Of a DNA stretch of 64,000 nt, positions 49,638 to 60,902 are shown piece by piece (the first letter of the stretch is position 1; each line of letters starts with the position of its first letter). Made by a program: the position numbers and the translations under genes. The notes beneath the pieces are model-generated. The model ran no database searches. It was not told where the DNA came from and worked only from the letters and a program-made list of their open reading frames with translations. The DNA is from Anastatus disparis (taxonomy: Eukaryota; Arthropoda; Insecta; Hymenoptera; Eupelmidae). The DNA is taken from NCBI GenBank assembly GCA_017163975.1, contig JAFFSR010000004.1, forward strand, positions 3,410,001 to 3,474,000, in the 5' to 3' direction.

Positions 49638-52295
49638 CTAATTAATTCCTTTAAAGGTTAATAATGATTTTCTCATGTGTTCCGATATTACAATATGGTT
49701 TATATATGTGTCCCGAAACTGCAACATGGTGTGTCCCGATATAGGTTCATGGGTCAATTCTCAATTCTATTGTATATATATTTATTATTTAATTATTTAT
49801 CTTTAGTGATATTAAGTAACTATATGATTATTATAATGTTTATTTATGTGTATTATTATATAATAACTTTATAATTATCACGAATGGTTCTCCTATGCTT
49901 GTCCTGATATAGGTACATGAGTTTATATTATTATTATTTATTGTTTAATCAATTATGTTTAATAATATTAAGTGATATTATAGTGTTTATTTATGTATAT
50001 TATTGATTATATGATAAATGATTTATTATATTTGTTTATTATTATTTATTGTTTAATTAATTATAATTGTCTTTTTTTTTGAGTGGCTCGTCTATGTACT
50101 CTTATGTTCGTGTCTATACTATACGTGCTTTATTCCTCTTTGTGCTGCAATTCGTTGCGCACACTGTTATACAGTTCGTATACCTAATATTACGTCTGTA
50201 TGCGTCTGAGTGCTTGATCGCTAGCGGTGGGGGCTCTTACTGCTTGAAATCTTTAGGCTGTGTAGGTGCATACGTGATTACGTACGTGTGAATTTGACTG
50301 CAAAGTGTTTGTATTTTTTTCACTGTGAATCGTGTATGATTACGTACGTGTGAATTTGACTGCAAAGTGTTGGTACTATTAGAAGCGTGGCGCGCGTATT
50401 AGTATGTGCATGAGTATCGTGGCACGTGTATTAGTGTATATGTGAGCCATCTAATAGCTTGATACTTATTTTCGTTTTTATATATTTTTATTCTTTCTAT
50501 ATTTTTATTTTATAAGTTTAAATATTTCTGTTTTGCTGTTGTTAGTTATTTATTTGATTAATTACTGTATATTTTTATTAAGCTTCGGATATAATTATTT
50601 TGTAGACTCTAGATAATTTATTTAAATTATTACCGTTAAATAATAGATATATTTTTGATAATTTCGAGCATATCTATATTTATATGCCTTTAATCAGCAT
50701 TTCTAGATAATTTTGTATTTTAATATTATTTTGTTAATATTTAATGCGCGTATTTTAAGACTTCTTTACGTTTATGCAAGTTTTCACTTAACTCCCATTC
50801 TTCTATAATTATATAGTTATTTGTTCCTTCTTCTTGCATTGTGTTTTTATCTTTATATATATTTATTTCTTCATCTTTTTCTTGTTTTATTTGTCCATAT
50901 TTCTTTCCTTTTACTTTTATTTCTTGGACGCATGCATATACATATATACTTTGTTTTAGATCGTATTATATGTCTAGTTTTTACATTACTATAAATATTA
51001 TTACTTTTGTTAATGTTACTATTAATATTATTCCCGTAACCAATTTTGATAAGGTTTTTATTATAATTTTGTTTATAATTTATAATAATCCGTCCCTTGA
51101 CTAATTAAAATTTTATTCTCGTTCTTTTTGTTTGGTACCAGGTAATTTTTTCTTTTTGACGCATATTTTTTTGCGTTCCTGGTCCGATAATTTCTTAACT
51201 TTTTATTGTGAATTATGGCGGACATACATTCTTAGTGTATGGCGCCATTTCTTAAAGAAATTTTGGGATTCCACTTGTGGATCCTCTTTGCCATAAGCAT
51301 TCATCAGATAGCACGTATGCAACCTGAGAATTATTTCTCGAATACTTGTATCAGGAATTTTCCTGACAATAGTTAAGCATTAGTGTGCTTATAATTTTCT
51401 TTTTTCTTTTTTTTTTGATTTGTTTCAATGCTTTCGAGGGAGGGATTATTTTATATTTGCTATTTTAATAATTTAAGCCTTAGTTCTTTATTTACTTATG
51501 TAATAATCTATCCCTTATTCAATTAATCGCGGGAATATTCTTTATTTAATATAATTATTAAATCAATTTTCTTTACTTTTTCTCGACATATATATGTATA
51601 TTCTGCGAATATTGTTCAGTCTATATAATACTTTTTTATTTAGGTTTGTTTTATTTTAAGATTTGATTTCTGCTCCATCGATTGTTGTGAGATTTGCGCT
51701 TTGGAATTGAGTTTTCTTCTTAATTATATGTGTGCGCTCTTTATTCCTTTTCTCTTTTATTCTTTATTCTTCTCATTTATTATCTCTTGATGATTTTATT
51801 ATTTTTCTTATTTTCTTCTGCTACTGTTTTCTGTAAGTTGACTAGGATTATTTCTGTTTCTCTGATGTATGGTTTATCTTATACTATTCCGTGTATTACT
51901 TTTCTTTTCTTTTTTTTTTTTTTTTTAATAATGCGAGGAGAAAGATATTTAATAGTTAAGTATAGGCATATTAGATGTCTTTATATAATCATAATTTGTA
52001 GGTTATATTTACTTTAATATAAGTGAATTCTTGAATAAACGAAATAATTTTATATCTCATTTCTTTTATTCTCTTTTATTTCTTCTAGAATTGCTGATTG
52101 TAATAATATCTATTATCTTATTATTTATTTAATTAAATTCTCTTATAATACATTTTAAGGTTTTTTAAATATCAAAGTAACTTGTCTATTAATTTATTTG
52201 TATGTTATTATTATAAGTATGTTTGTTGTTTTATTTAATATTTTTTGATTACTAAATTTTTTATATATATGTGATTCTATTAATAATTAAATCTA
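49638..52295. other. AT-rich intergenic, no gene
   Basis: 2.6 kb of low-complexity AT-rich sequence. One direct repeat is seen: GATTACGTACGTGTGAATTT at 50276 and 50338. No coding potential I trust. Confidence 0.5.
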
Positions 52296-52696
52296 CACTG
52301 AAAGAAATTTCGTCTTTGGGTATCTCGATATTTAGAGTCTATTGATTTCATGAAAGAAACAACATTTCATAACTCTACATTTCGTATTATTTCAATTCGT
52401 ACAAGCGTATAAATAAACTCTAAGAATCCTCGAATACATGCAAAACGAAACTGAACTTGATTTTACTCGAAATTCGTAAATATGGAATTCGATGAGTCCT
52501 TGCAATAGCGCAAGCGCACGGCCGAGCTAACTTAACTCGGCTCTCGGCGTCTGAGACCCCGAGAGCCGAGATTCTCGATTTCTGCAATACCTTTGAATAA
52601 GAGACTCCGACGCTAGCGAATCAATTTAATACAATTATTGAAAAGTCTTTATCCCTTAAGTCATCGACATCTCCAAAGGCAAAATTTTTTTCAGTG
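52296..52696. mobile_element. MITE with TA duplication (401 bp)
   Basis: Ends CACTGAAAGAAATTT ... AAATTTTTTTCAGTG, flanked by TA at 52294-52295 and 52697-52698, as in Tc1/mariner-like elements. Inside is a perfect 12-bp stem CTCGGCTCTCGG (52536-52547) with 52559-52570. Confidence 0.75.
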
Positions 52697-52742
52697 TATA
52701 GTTACTTTGTAGTTACTAATTTATATTTGCGACTATCATCGG

Positions 52743-52852
52743 CATCTGAGGGCTGTGGAAAAATTTTATTTTACTGTTTCTTTGATTATTATTATATTTA
52801 ATTAATATTTTACGATCGTCGGCGTCTGAGGGCCGCGGAAAAATTTTATTTT
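52743..52852. repeat. Direct repeat near 3' end of gypsy-2
   Basis: The phrase GCGTCTGAGGGCCGCGG (GCATCTGAGGGCTGTGG in the first copy), followed by AAAAATTTTATTTTAC, occurs twice about 77 bp apart. Confidence 0.7.
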
Positions 52853-53025
52853 ACTAAATTTATTCATTATTTATAGAATTTTATAATTATTATCCATATT
52901 CTTTATTCATTTTCTGATGTTTTGGTTTTTTCATTAAGTAAACCATTTCTTCTTTTCTGAAGTGTTTAATATTTTGCTTTTGATCATAATAACACTTTGA
53001 TTTATAATTGGATGGTGTTAGATTA

Positions 53026-54177
53026 CCCGAGTAACCTTTTCACTTCGGCGTGCAGAGGGCCCGAAGTCGGTGCCAAATCACCCTCAGTGGCACCGAAACT
53101 CTTGCCGAATTGTCGCCACAGTGGCACCACATCGGCGTGAGGCGTGGCGGCGAAACGGGGCCCTGGGAGGGCAGCCGAATCTAGCTTATAAAATCATAGA
53201 ATTGAACATAATTTATGTACAATTATTTATATAAAAAACAGCTGATTTCCAATGGTAACCGATCGATTGATTGTTCAAGCAACTATCTACTTTTTAATAT
53301 AGTTTTCATTAGTGAAAAAATTTAAGTAACTTGAGTTATTCGAGTTGTTCGAGTAACTCGAGTTATTCAAGTGATTCGAATTATTCGAGTAACACTAGTT
53401 ATTCGAGTTCATATTTTTATCGAGTACTGATAGTTTCGAGTACTTAACTCAAACTGGAAGAAAAAATTACTCGCGAGTACTCGAGTACTCGCACTTGAAG
53501 GCGTACTCAAGCTTTCGTTCCAAGTACTCGAAAAAAATATAAATTACTCGAATTACTCGAGTACTCGAAAAAAATTTGAATTTCTTAATTCACTTGAATA
53601 CTCAAAAAAATATGAATTAATCGAATAAATCTAGTATTCGAAAAAATATAAATTACTTGAGTATTCGAAAAAATATGAATTACTCTAGTACTCGAGAAAA
53701 TATAAATTACTCGACAAAATATGAAGAACTTGAGTTACTCGAATAACTAGTTAATTTATCAATTATATTATCTGTGGTAATAAGTTCTCATTTCCACGAG
53801 AATAATCAGTTTTTTATTATGTTTTTATCATTTGATTTTAGGTTGTATTTGTCCGTGTATTCGGGCGGAATTTCGGAATCAATTTTTAACAAGTGCAGAT
53901 CGAGTCCAAAGAAAATCATTTTTATTAATTCAATCACTCATTTTTAATTTTCAATTAAAAAAAAGTTTTACCATAGCATGAAAATACAATAAAGAATATT
54001 TCGAGTTTATGTAAGATACACATCGATATTATGACAAAATCTATACGATTTTCGGCTGGCCATCATAGGACCATGCTCGCCACCACGCCTCACCCATTCG
54101 GTGACCCGACTTCGGCAGCCGAAGGTGGCCCAACTAAGGGAAGTTGGTTGCCGTAATAAAAAGGTTACTCGGGTAAC
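53026..54177. mobile_element. 1.15-kb foldback element inside gypsy-2
   Basis: Ends TTACCCGAGTAACCTTTT and the inverse at 54160-54177. GC-rich arms of about 150 bp pair imperfectly (GGCGTGAGGCGTGGCGGCGA with its counterpart near 54080). The centre (53330-53760) is a degenerate run of ACTCGAGTA-like words. It sits where RT breaks off. Confidence 0.7.
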
Positions 54178-55260
54178 TTTTGGTGGTTTTGGCACTACCC
54201 ACATAAATGAGGAGAACGGGTTCTCCGATGGCTTAGTACCTCCCGATTCCAAATGTTCTTCTATACGTCGGTGTCTAAATCTTGTGCTTTTTACTGGTCT
54301 TTCTGTAATTAACTCATTTTTATGCTTTACCAAATGTGTTTTTCTTAGTTTTTCTCCAGGTGACTCAATTATAAATGGTCTTTCTTTTATTAGTTCGTTA
54401 ATATTTTCTATTTCTTCTATATTTAAATGCCTTGATATTTTAGATTCAGTTCATTTAAGTATCTTTGCTGCTTTATTCTCTTTTTCCTCGCTTGATATGT
54501 TTAATTTTTGTGCACGTACCATCCTCTTATTTGCTTCATTATTATTTATTCTTTTATTATTATTTATTTCGATCATTTTTTCTTCTTTATTTATAATATT
54601 CATGATCTTGCATACATCTGACTTAACTTCTGGCGGTTTTACTTCTACCGCGCTGTCATTAGTATTAATACACATGGCATATGCTTTGCCTTCATTATAT
54701 TTGGCTACGAAATCGCCAACTAAGATGCCCGATCCTATATCTTGGAGCGGTACGTATTCTATATCTTCACTGATATCTTTGACACGTGCATAATTAATTT
54801 GTCTTGTACGAGGAGTGTTAATAGAGCATTCTTCTTCAATAAATGGTAATATATTGCTATTTAATTCTAGGCATTTACGAGCGGCATTAACTTGTCCTTT
54901 ATATTTATTGATCATGTCCCAACCTATTAATCCATCTGTATCTATTGGGAAATCATCTGGGACTACTTGTACTTCAAATAATGTTTTATTCAGAAATAGA
55001 TTCACCTGTCCTAATGACATGCATTCACCTGGAATGACACCGTTTATTGAAACAATCTTATGTGGATTTATATACATATTATTTGATATTGTGCTTTCCT
55101 TTATAATAGTTACGTTAGCACCTGTATCAACGTAAAAACGACCTTTTCTGGACTTTAAAAATGGCCCACTTAATTCAACTATTGGGGGCTTTCTTCCAAC
55201 TTGTATAAATTCTATAGTACATTCCCGTAAGCTGGACCGATCGTATTTCTTGGCCTGATT
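54178..55260 (-). pseudogene. Gypsy-2 protease and start of RT
   Basis: The protease shows the active site YVDTGANVTII near 55130-55100 and the flap-side GLIGWDMINKY near 54930. A linker of Asn/Lys/Glu-rich sequence follows, a stop at about 54451, then the start of RT (KHKNELITERPVKSTRFRH ... NPFSSFMWVVPKPPK) which ends at the foldback insertion. No catalytic RT residues remain. The frame differs from gag, so frameshift expression is expected. Confidence 0.8.
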
Positions 55261-55286
55261 GCTTAGCTGCTCGACTCGACAGGACC

Positions 55287-57183
55287 CTAGCGTCGAGCAT
55301 CCTGGGAGTTTAAAGGTTCCATGTTGCTTTGACTATCGCATAGTTGATTTCGGCTAGAATCATTGTCTAGTCCATTACTATTATTTTCACACTCGTTATT
55401 ATCATTATAATTATTATTTCTATCGTTATTGTACCGAGGGTACGTATTCCCTTGATTACGGCCTTGATTTCTGTTAATATTATAATTATTACGGTTATTA
55501 TTATAATTACTACTGGAATTACCATCATACCGTGAGATATTTCTATTATTTGTGTTTTGGTAATTGTTATTAAAATATTCTCTGTTATCTTGATTATAAA
55601 TATTGCCTGATTTTAATGCGTTTTCTAGCACATAGCATTCTGCATAATTATGACCTCTTTTCTTGCAATAATCGCACTTTTTATTATCGTATTCCTTTTT
55701 TCTGCATTGTGCTTTTAAGTGACCTGTTTTTCGACAGTATGAGCATATTTCTATACCTGGTGCTAGTCTGATGTTTGCATTATTTTGCTGTGTTAGATTT
55801 ATTGCAGATAGTTGATCAGCAATTTTTTGTAATAATATATCAGTTAGTTGACCTGAGTTTTCTGCTGAGTTAGTTGAAAGTTGCATTAGTCGCCTCGCGC
55901 TTGTGCGTTGTTCGAATGAAATAGCCTCATGTATGGCGTCTCTCAACGTTATTGGGTTCTTTGATCGAACTTGGTGTTGTAGAGCGCCGTCTAATCCAAA
56001 TAAAAATTGTTCTAAGGCTTCTTCATCTGCCTGATTCTTGTAGATTTCCACCTCGAAAGGTCGTAGAATTCTGCATGAGTCATAATACTTCAAGAGACAA
56101 TTGTGTAATATTTGCATTCTTAGACCGTAGTCTCCTGCGCTTTCGCCTGGCATCTGTTTGATTATTTTAATTTCTGCCAAAATTGTGTCTGCTCCTCCAG
56201 CATAACTATAATGTTTTGTTAGATCGGCCAGCAATCCTTCTACTGTATGGTATTGAGTTAATCGCGTTGTGTAACCTTCTGCTGCTCTTCCTTTGAATTT
56301 AGTGGCTATTGTGTTTAAAACCCATCTTTCTGACTGCGGTCCATACGTTCTTACAATGTCTCGTACTGCTCTGCAGAATAGAGGCAGTACATCAGAGTTG
56401 CCATCAAAGGTAGGGATGGTATTCAATGCTTGATATAATGAAAGGCTATTAGGTATTTCTCTTGGTGCTCCTGTGGCCATTTGCTGTGGTATAGAGCTAG
56501 CGAAGTGTATATTCACTGGTGGTTCATACATGTTAAATCCTGCAAGAGGATCATCGTCTTCTAAATTGTTAGCTAGGGCGTTTATATCTCTTGCACCTAT
56601 GGCCTGATTTTTCTTGCGATTGTAATAGTTTCCATGATTAGTCCGTTCTTGGATCATATTTATTGCATCCATGGTTGGTGTAGCTCCTTGGTCCTTTGGA
56701 GGCAATTTTATTACACTCTGTGGGCTAGTCCGTGTTTTCTTTCAAATTCGTATAATTGTTGTGCTATTTTCATTGCTACAATTTGGGGATCTACTTCTGT
56801 GTTAGGAATGTTTATTGGTTGATCCGCTGCGTTGTTGGTTGTTGCGGGTATTTTAGATCTGGCTCCTTGGGCTATTTCTTTGTTAAATTTTTCTTCAGCC
56901 TTGCTTATTTCATTTAGCGTGCGAGTTATGTATATTCAGGCCTGTTTTATGAAATATTCCTCTGCTTCGTTCATTTTACATTTTTCATTGACCACTATGT
57001 CGTTTCATCTTTTTAGTGCAGATTCAATTAATCCCTTATTGTCACTTTCTTGGAGTGCACAGTCTGCTAATGATAATGCGTTGCGGAGTTCTATAAGTGC
57101 TTCCTCTTCCGGGGTTTGAGGATACGCGATTGGTACTGGCTTTAATTTGTCGGAAGAGTTATGTGTGTCGTTGTCTTGTGTCA
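55287..57183 (-). pseudogene. gag: Gypsy-2 gag with N-terminal stops
   Basis: The likely start is MTQDNDTHNSS at 57183; stops follow near 57004 and 56938 and a frame change near 56740, after which 472 residues are open (56705-55287). The capsid-like region (GDYGLRMQILHNCLLKYYD, FEVEIYKNQADEEALEQFLF) is followed by two perfect CCHC knuckles, CSYCRKTGHLKAQC and CDYCKKRGHNYAEC, then an Asn-rich tail. It would package element RNA. The C-terminal two thirds are well kept while the N-terminus is damaged. Confidence 0.83.
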
Positions 57184-57520
57184 TTTTGTTATATGTATAT
57201 TTTATATCGTATATATTTTTATATTGTATATATTTTATATTGATAGACACTTGTAATTATATTTATAATTTATAGCACTTGCTTTTACTTTAATTATGTA
57301 TAATTTTTACTAAATAATTTAATTTGAATTTTATAGAAATTATAATTTATTGAATTTTAACTGTTGGAAGGCTCGCAGCGGGCGCGTATTCCCCTCGGAG
57401 GACGTATGATATTGTAATAAAATTTTTACTTACCCAATAATGGTGATCAAGGTGATGTACGCGTAGAACATCCTCTCGATTGATTTCAATGTAGATAAAA
57501 TAGTTTCTTCACAAGTGATA

Positions 57521-57536
57521 CCCCACACCTAGCACC
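57521..57536 (-). promoter_or_regulatory. Gypsy-2 primer-binding site
   Basis: The plus strand reads CCCCACACCTAGCACCA-like text ending in CCA seven bases before the LTR, the form of a tRNA 3' end. The tRNA species is not identified. Confidence 0.55.
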
Positions 57537-57543
57537 AGTTTTA

Positions 57544-58169
57544 TGTTACGTTTTTACGTATATGTATATTTATATTTAATTATAAGGTAGCGGGTATCTT
57601 TTGTATCACGACTAATCTTGGTAAACCCAAGCAGTCAGTTTGCGTGAAGAATTAAATAAATACTCAGTAATTATGATATGAATATAAGTTTATTAATACT
57701 TTCGTCGAGAGAGATATGTCCTAATATTATTGCGTCGCCTAATACGTTCCTTGCTGCTTGCTTCAATCGGGCGTACTCCCGTCGTTCGTGGCTGAAGGTT
57801 GGTTGCTTACTCTCTCTACATCTCTCTATTGATGGTCTACTGACTACTTCCTCGTGGGATGTCAGGCTGCATTTATACTCGCCAAATTCGTTGTTTCCAC
57901 GTGCCTATCCTTCTGGAATATTCGTTATTAATTGGAATTTGCTGATCAGTCCGTCAGCGATTTTTCGTTTTAGACTTAACCTGTTGCTGGGTGGTCAGCT
58001 CTTTTTCTATGGTGCTCGACGTTTTTCGTTGTTTCCAGGCAGGTTATAACTTGTTGGTATGACGGTCAGCGTTTTCTGTCTTTACTCGTTGGAACGTGTA
58101 TTCGTCGCATTCTTTGTATATTGCTGATATTAATCCTTATTCATTTTATAAGATATAGAATCCGTAACA
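57544..58169 (-). repeat. Gypsy-2 5' LTR (626 bp)
   Basis: Begins TGTTACG and ends CGTAACA. No partner LTR is present for comparison, so the boundaries rest on the terminal inverted repeat and PBS. The right flank (TTACGTAAGACC) is tandem-monomer sequence, so the element inserted into that family. Confidence 0.7.
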
Positions 58170-58945
58170 TTACGTAAGACCCAAAAAAAATAAAAATTTT
58201 CAAAATTCTCTTAAATTAAAACTGCGCTAAGAAAATTAGTTTTCCAAAGCTTGTTTTATGAAGGCAATAACGAATAATTTGCATAATGATTTTAGAGCAA
58301 ATCTAACGAATGGTTTTTGTGTAATATAAAAAAAATGAAAAATAAACATTTTTTCAAAAATTTTCTAAATGCTCTAAAATTAAAACTACGCTAAAGAAAT
58401 GAGTTTTCCAAAGCTAATTTTCCTCAGACAATAGCGAATAACTTACATACAAATTTTGGAGCAAATCTATCGAATGGTTTTCATAAAATAAAAAAAACAA
58501 TTAATTTTTTTTTTTTTAATTCTCAAATTGCTCTAAAATTAAAAGTGCGCTAAGAAAATCAGTTAGTAAAAGTTTTTCTTCTTTTAGCAGTCGCAAATAA
58601 TGTCCATAAAAATTTTCAAGAAAATTCTTCGAGTAGTTTACGTAAAATACCAAAAAAATTAAAAATCAAAATTTTTTTAAAATTCTTAAAATGGCTCTAA
58701 AAAAAAACTGAGCTAAGAAGATCAATTTTTAATAGCTTCCCCCCCAGTTAGACGCAAAATTTGAAGCAAATCCATCGAGTAGTTCTCAAGATATTTTTGG
58801 CGTACTAAAATCACACACACACACAGACATTTTCTGGAAACCACTTTTTTTGACTCCCTGAGTCTAAATATGTACAAATTAATGAAAAAATAGAAAAAAA
58901 TTTTTTTTATCGATACAATGCTTTCTCTATGAGAAAGGAAAAATG
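58170..58945. repeat. Second copy of tandem-monomer element
   Basis: About four monomers, a short (CA) run and the same tail as 19140-19256 (TTTTCTGGAAACCACTTTTT, CTTTCTCTATGAGAAAG). Its left part was cut by the gypsy-2 insertion. Confidence 0.8.
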
Positions 58946-59289
58946 GCCATTTCTGTTGAGGTGAGAATAAAAAAGAATTTTATATCATATCAATAGCAAT
59001 CAAGCTTCAGGAAAAACTTTCTCGCAGGTTTTTCAATAAAAACATAGTTTTTTCCATTCCCCAACTTTACCTTAATTTTTAGGCTTATTTTGATGACGTA
59101 ATTTAATTTAATGAGAAATTTTACACCAGAAATATATCGTTCAATATTTTTTCAAATGACTTTTAAATGTTCTACAAGAGTTAAACAAAAAAATCGACCA
59201 AAAATCTAAATAATTGAAAAATTTACAAAAAAAACGGTTATTTTACTATTATAAAAAAACGACTCAGTGCGCGATTTTGATTTTTTGCT
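58946..59289. other. Intergenic, no gene
   Basis: AT-rich; nothing recognised. Confidence 0.5.
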
Positions 59290-59292
59290 TAA

Positions 59293-60270
59293 CTTCGAGA
59301 GTGTCACATCTCCGGATCACGGATTTTGCTTAAACTTCGGGATAAGTTTTCAGATGACAAAATATGGAAAAAGCTAAAGTTATAGTCACAAACGCTAAAT
59401 ATTTCCCAAGTTACAGGCAATTAAAGAAAATCACTAAAAAAGTTACTAGATTTTTAAATACTTATAGCTCTTAAGCATCGATAGCTATTAGGCAGTTTTC
59501 TATGCAAGCTCAAAGTAGGTGGCGTTCTGAGCTCTAGCGCTGTCATGGCGGCACACTCCACGTATGTGTGCATAGATGAGCATATATACGTGTAGCTGTG
59601 TGCGTGCAACGACGCGCAACGCGCTGCTATTAGAGAAGGGGCTCTCCCCACTACTTTCAGATGTGATGTCATTGAATATATACGGATAGACTCATGAATA
59701 TACTTATACATATTAACATCGTAAAATTGGCGTAGCGTGATCGCCATGACAACGCTAGAGCTCAGAACGCCACCTGCTTCGAACTTGCATAGCAAACTGC
59801 CTAATAAGCTTGAAACTTTTTTTAAATTAAAGCTGAACTTGAATTTTTTCGAAATAGTAGTTATAGCATATCAAAATATTATTTTTCCCAAAGTTATATT
59901 GTAATAAAGATTGGATCTGAATTTTCTTTTTAAAACATTAATTATTAATAAAAGCTGAAATTAGGTCCAATCTTTATTACGCTATAACTTTCGGAAGAAA
60001 TAATATTTTCATATGCTATAACTACTGTTTCGAAAGGATTTGATCTCAGCTTTAATTTAAAAAAAGTTTTAAGCTTATAGCTATCAATGCTTAAGAGCTA
60101 TAAGTGTTTAAAAATCTAGTAACTTTTTTAGTGATTTTCTTTTATTGCCTGTAACTAGGGAAATATTAAGCGTTTGTGACTATAACTAGCTTTTTATATA
60201 TTTTGTCATCTGAAAACTTATCCCGAAATTGGAGCAAAATCCGTGATCTGGAGATGTGACACTCTCCTAG
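59293..60270. mobile_element. Second copy of TAA MITE, carrying a nested MITE
   Basis: TAA at 59290-59292 and 60271-60273; ends CTTCGAGAGTGTCACATC and CTAGGAGAGTGTCACATC (inverted). It is homologous to 46987-47650; without the nested insert it is about 659 bp, the same length. Confidence 0.88.
59488..59804. mobile_element. Nested MITE with TA duplication (317 bp)
   Basis: Ends TTAGGCAGTTTTCTATGCAA ... complement; TA duplicated at 59486-59487 and 59805-59806. The arms pair (GGTGGCGTTCTGAGCTCTAG with its inverse near 59755). The sister MITE in the capsid gene lacks it, showing the empty site. Confidence 0.9.
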
Positions 60271-60273
60271 TAA

Positions 60274-60902
60274 GTTATTTTTAATGCTTTAAGGAAACAT
60301 CCTCTGTAAGAAAATTTGGAGTTGCTTTCAGACTCGTGTAAAAGTGGTTCAAGCCCACCGTGAATGACAAGGATACTGAAGCTATATCTATTTGAAAAAG
60401 TCATTTTCATCTGGTGGTTCAACTTAAACCTTACCTTAGCTTATAATAGCTCAAAAAGAGGTTGTCTACTTTAAGTTACTATTTTCATTTAAAAAAAATT
60501 AATTTAAATATGATAAATACGTAATTTTTTAAATTGTAGTATAAGAAGGTGTTTTGTCTTCTTAAGTTTGACAATTTTAAAAAAATATAATATACATAAA
60601 AGAACTATAACCATTTGAAAATCATAATTTTTTTAATCGAAAAAATGGCGCATGTTTTTACCTGTTGTGTATTCTACAATAGTTCCTATTTATTGATTAT
60701 TTTTTAATGTTCAACATTTTGAAACTTTATGCTAAAGTATAATTTTCATCATTTTCCAACTTTTATTAAAAATTAACACGCTGTAAATAGAAAAAAACGT
60801 AGTAAATGAATATCTTATGCTAGCATTTTTGCACGTACAATTTTTGCTGAGATATCTGTTAGTTGATTTTCTTTTGTTGAAACGAATACATATTTGAAAA
60901 AA
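60274..60902 (+). promoter_or_regulatory. IR gene 5' flank
   Basis: No gene. From about 60640 it resembles the 5' flanks of the other two IR copies, including a TAAATAG block at 60784 in place of the TATAAATAG of the third copy. Confidence 0.45.

Larger units (their letters stand above)
52880..57543 (-). mobile_element. Second gypsy-like element, internally deleted
   Basis: Minus-strand element with leader and PBS (57521-57536), gag, protease and the first RT residues, then a foldback insertion, then only the end of integrase (YYDQKQNIKHFRKEEMVYLM, about 53010-52905). About 2.5 kb of RT, RNase H and integrase core are missing. The matching 3' LTR is not seen to the left. Confidence 0.75.

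Noticed and set aside
54101..54793. Plus-strand 230-codon frame
   Set aside because: Antisense to gypsy-2 protease and crosses the foldback boundary.
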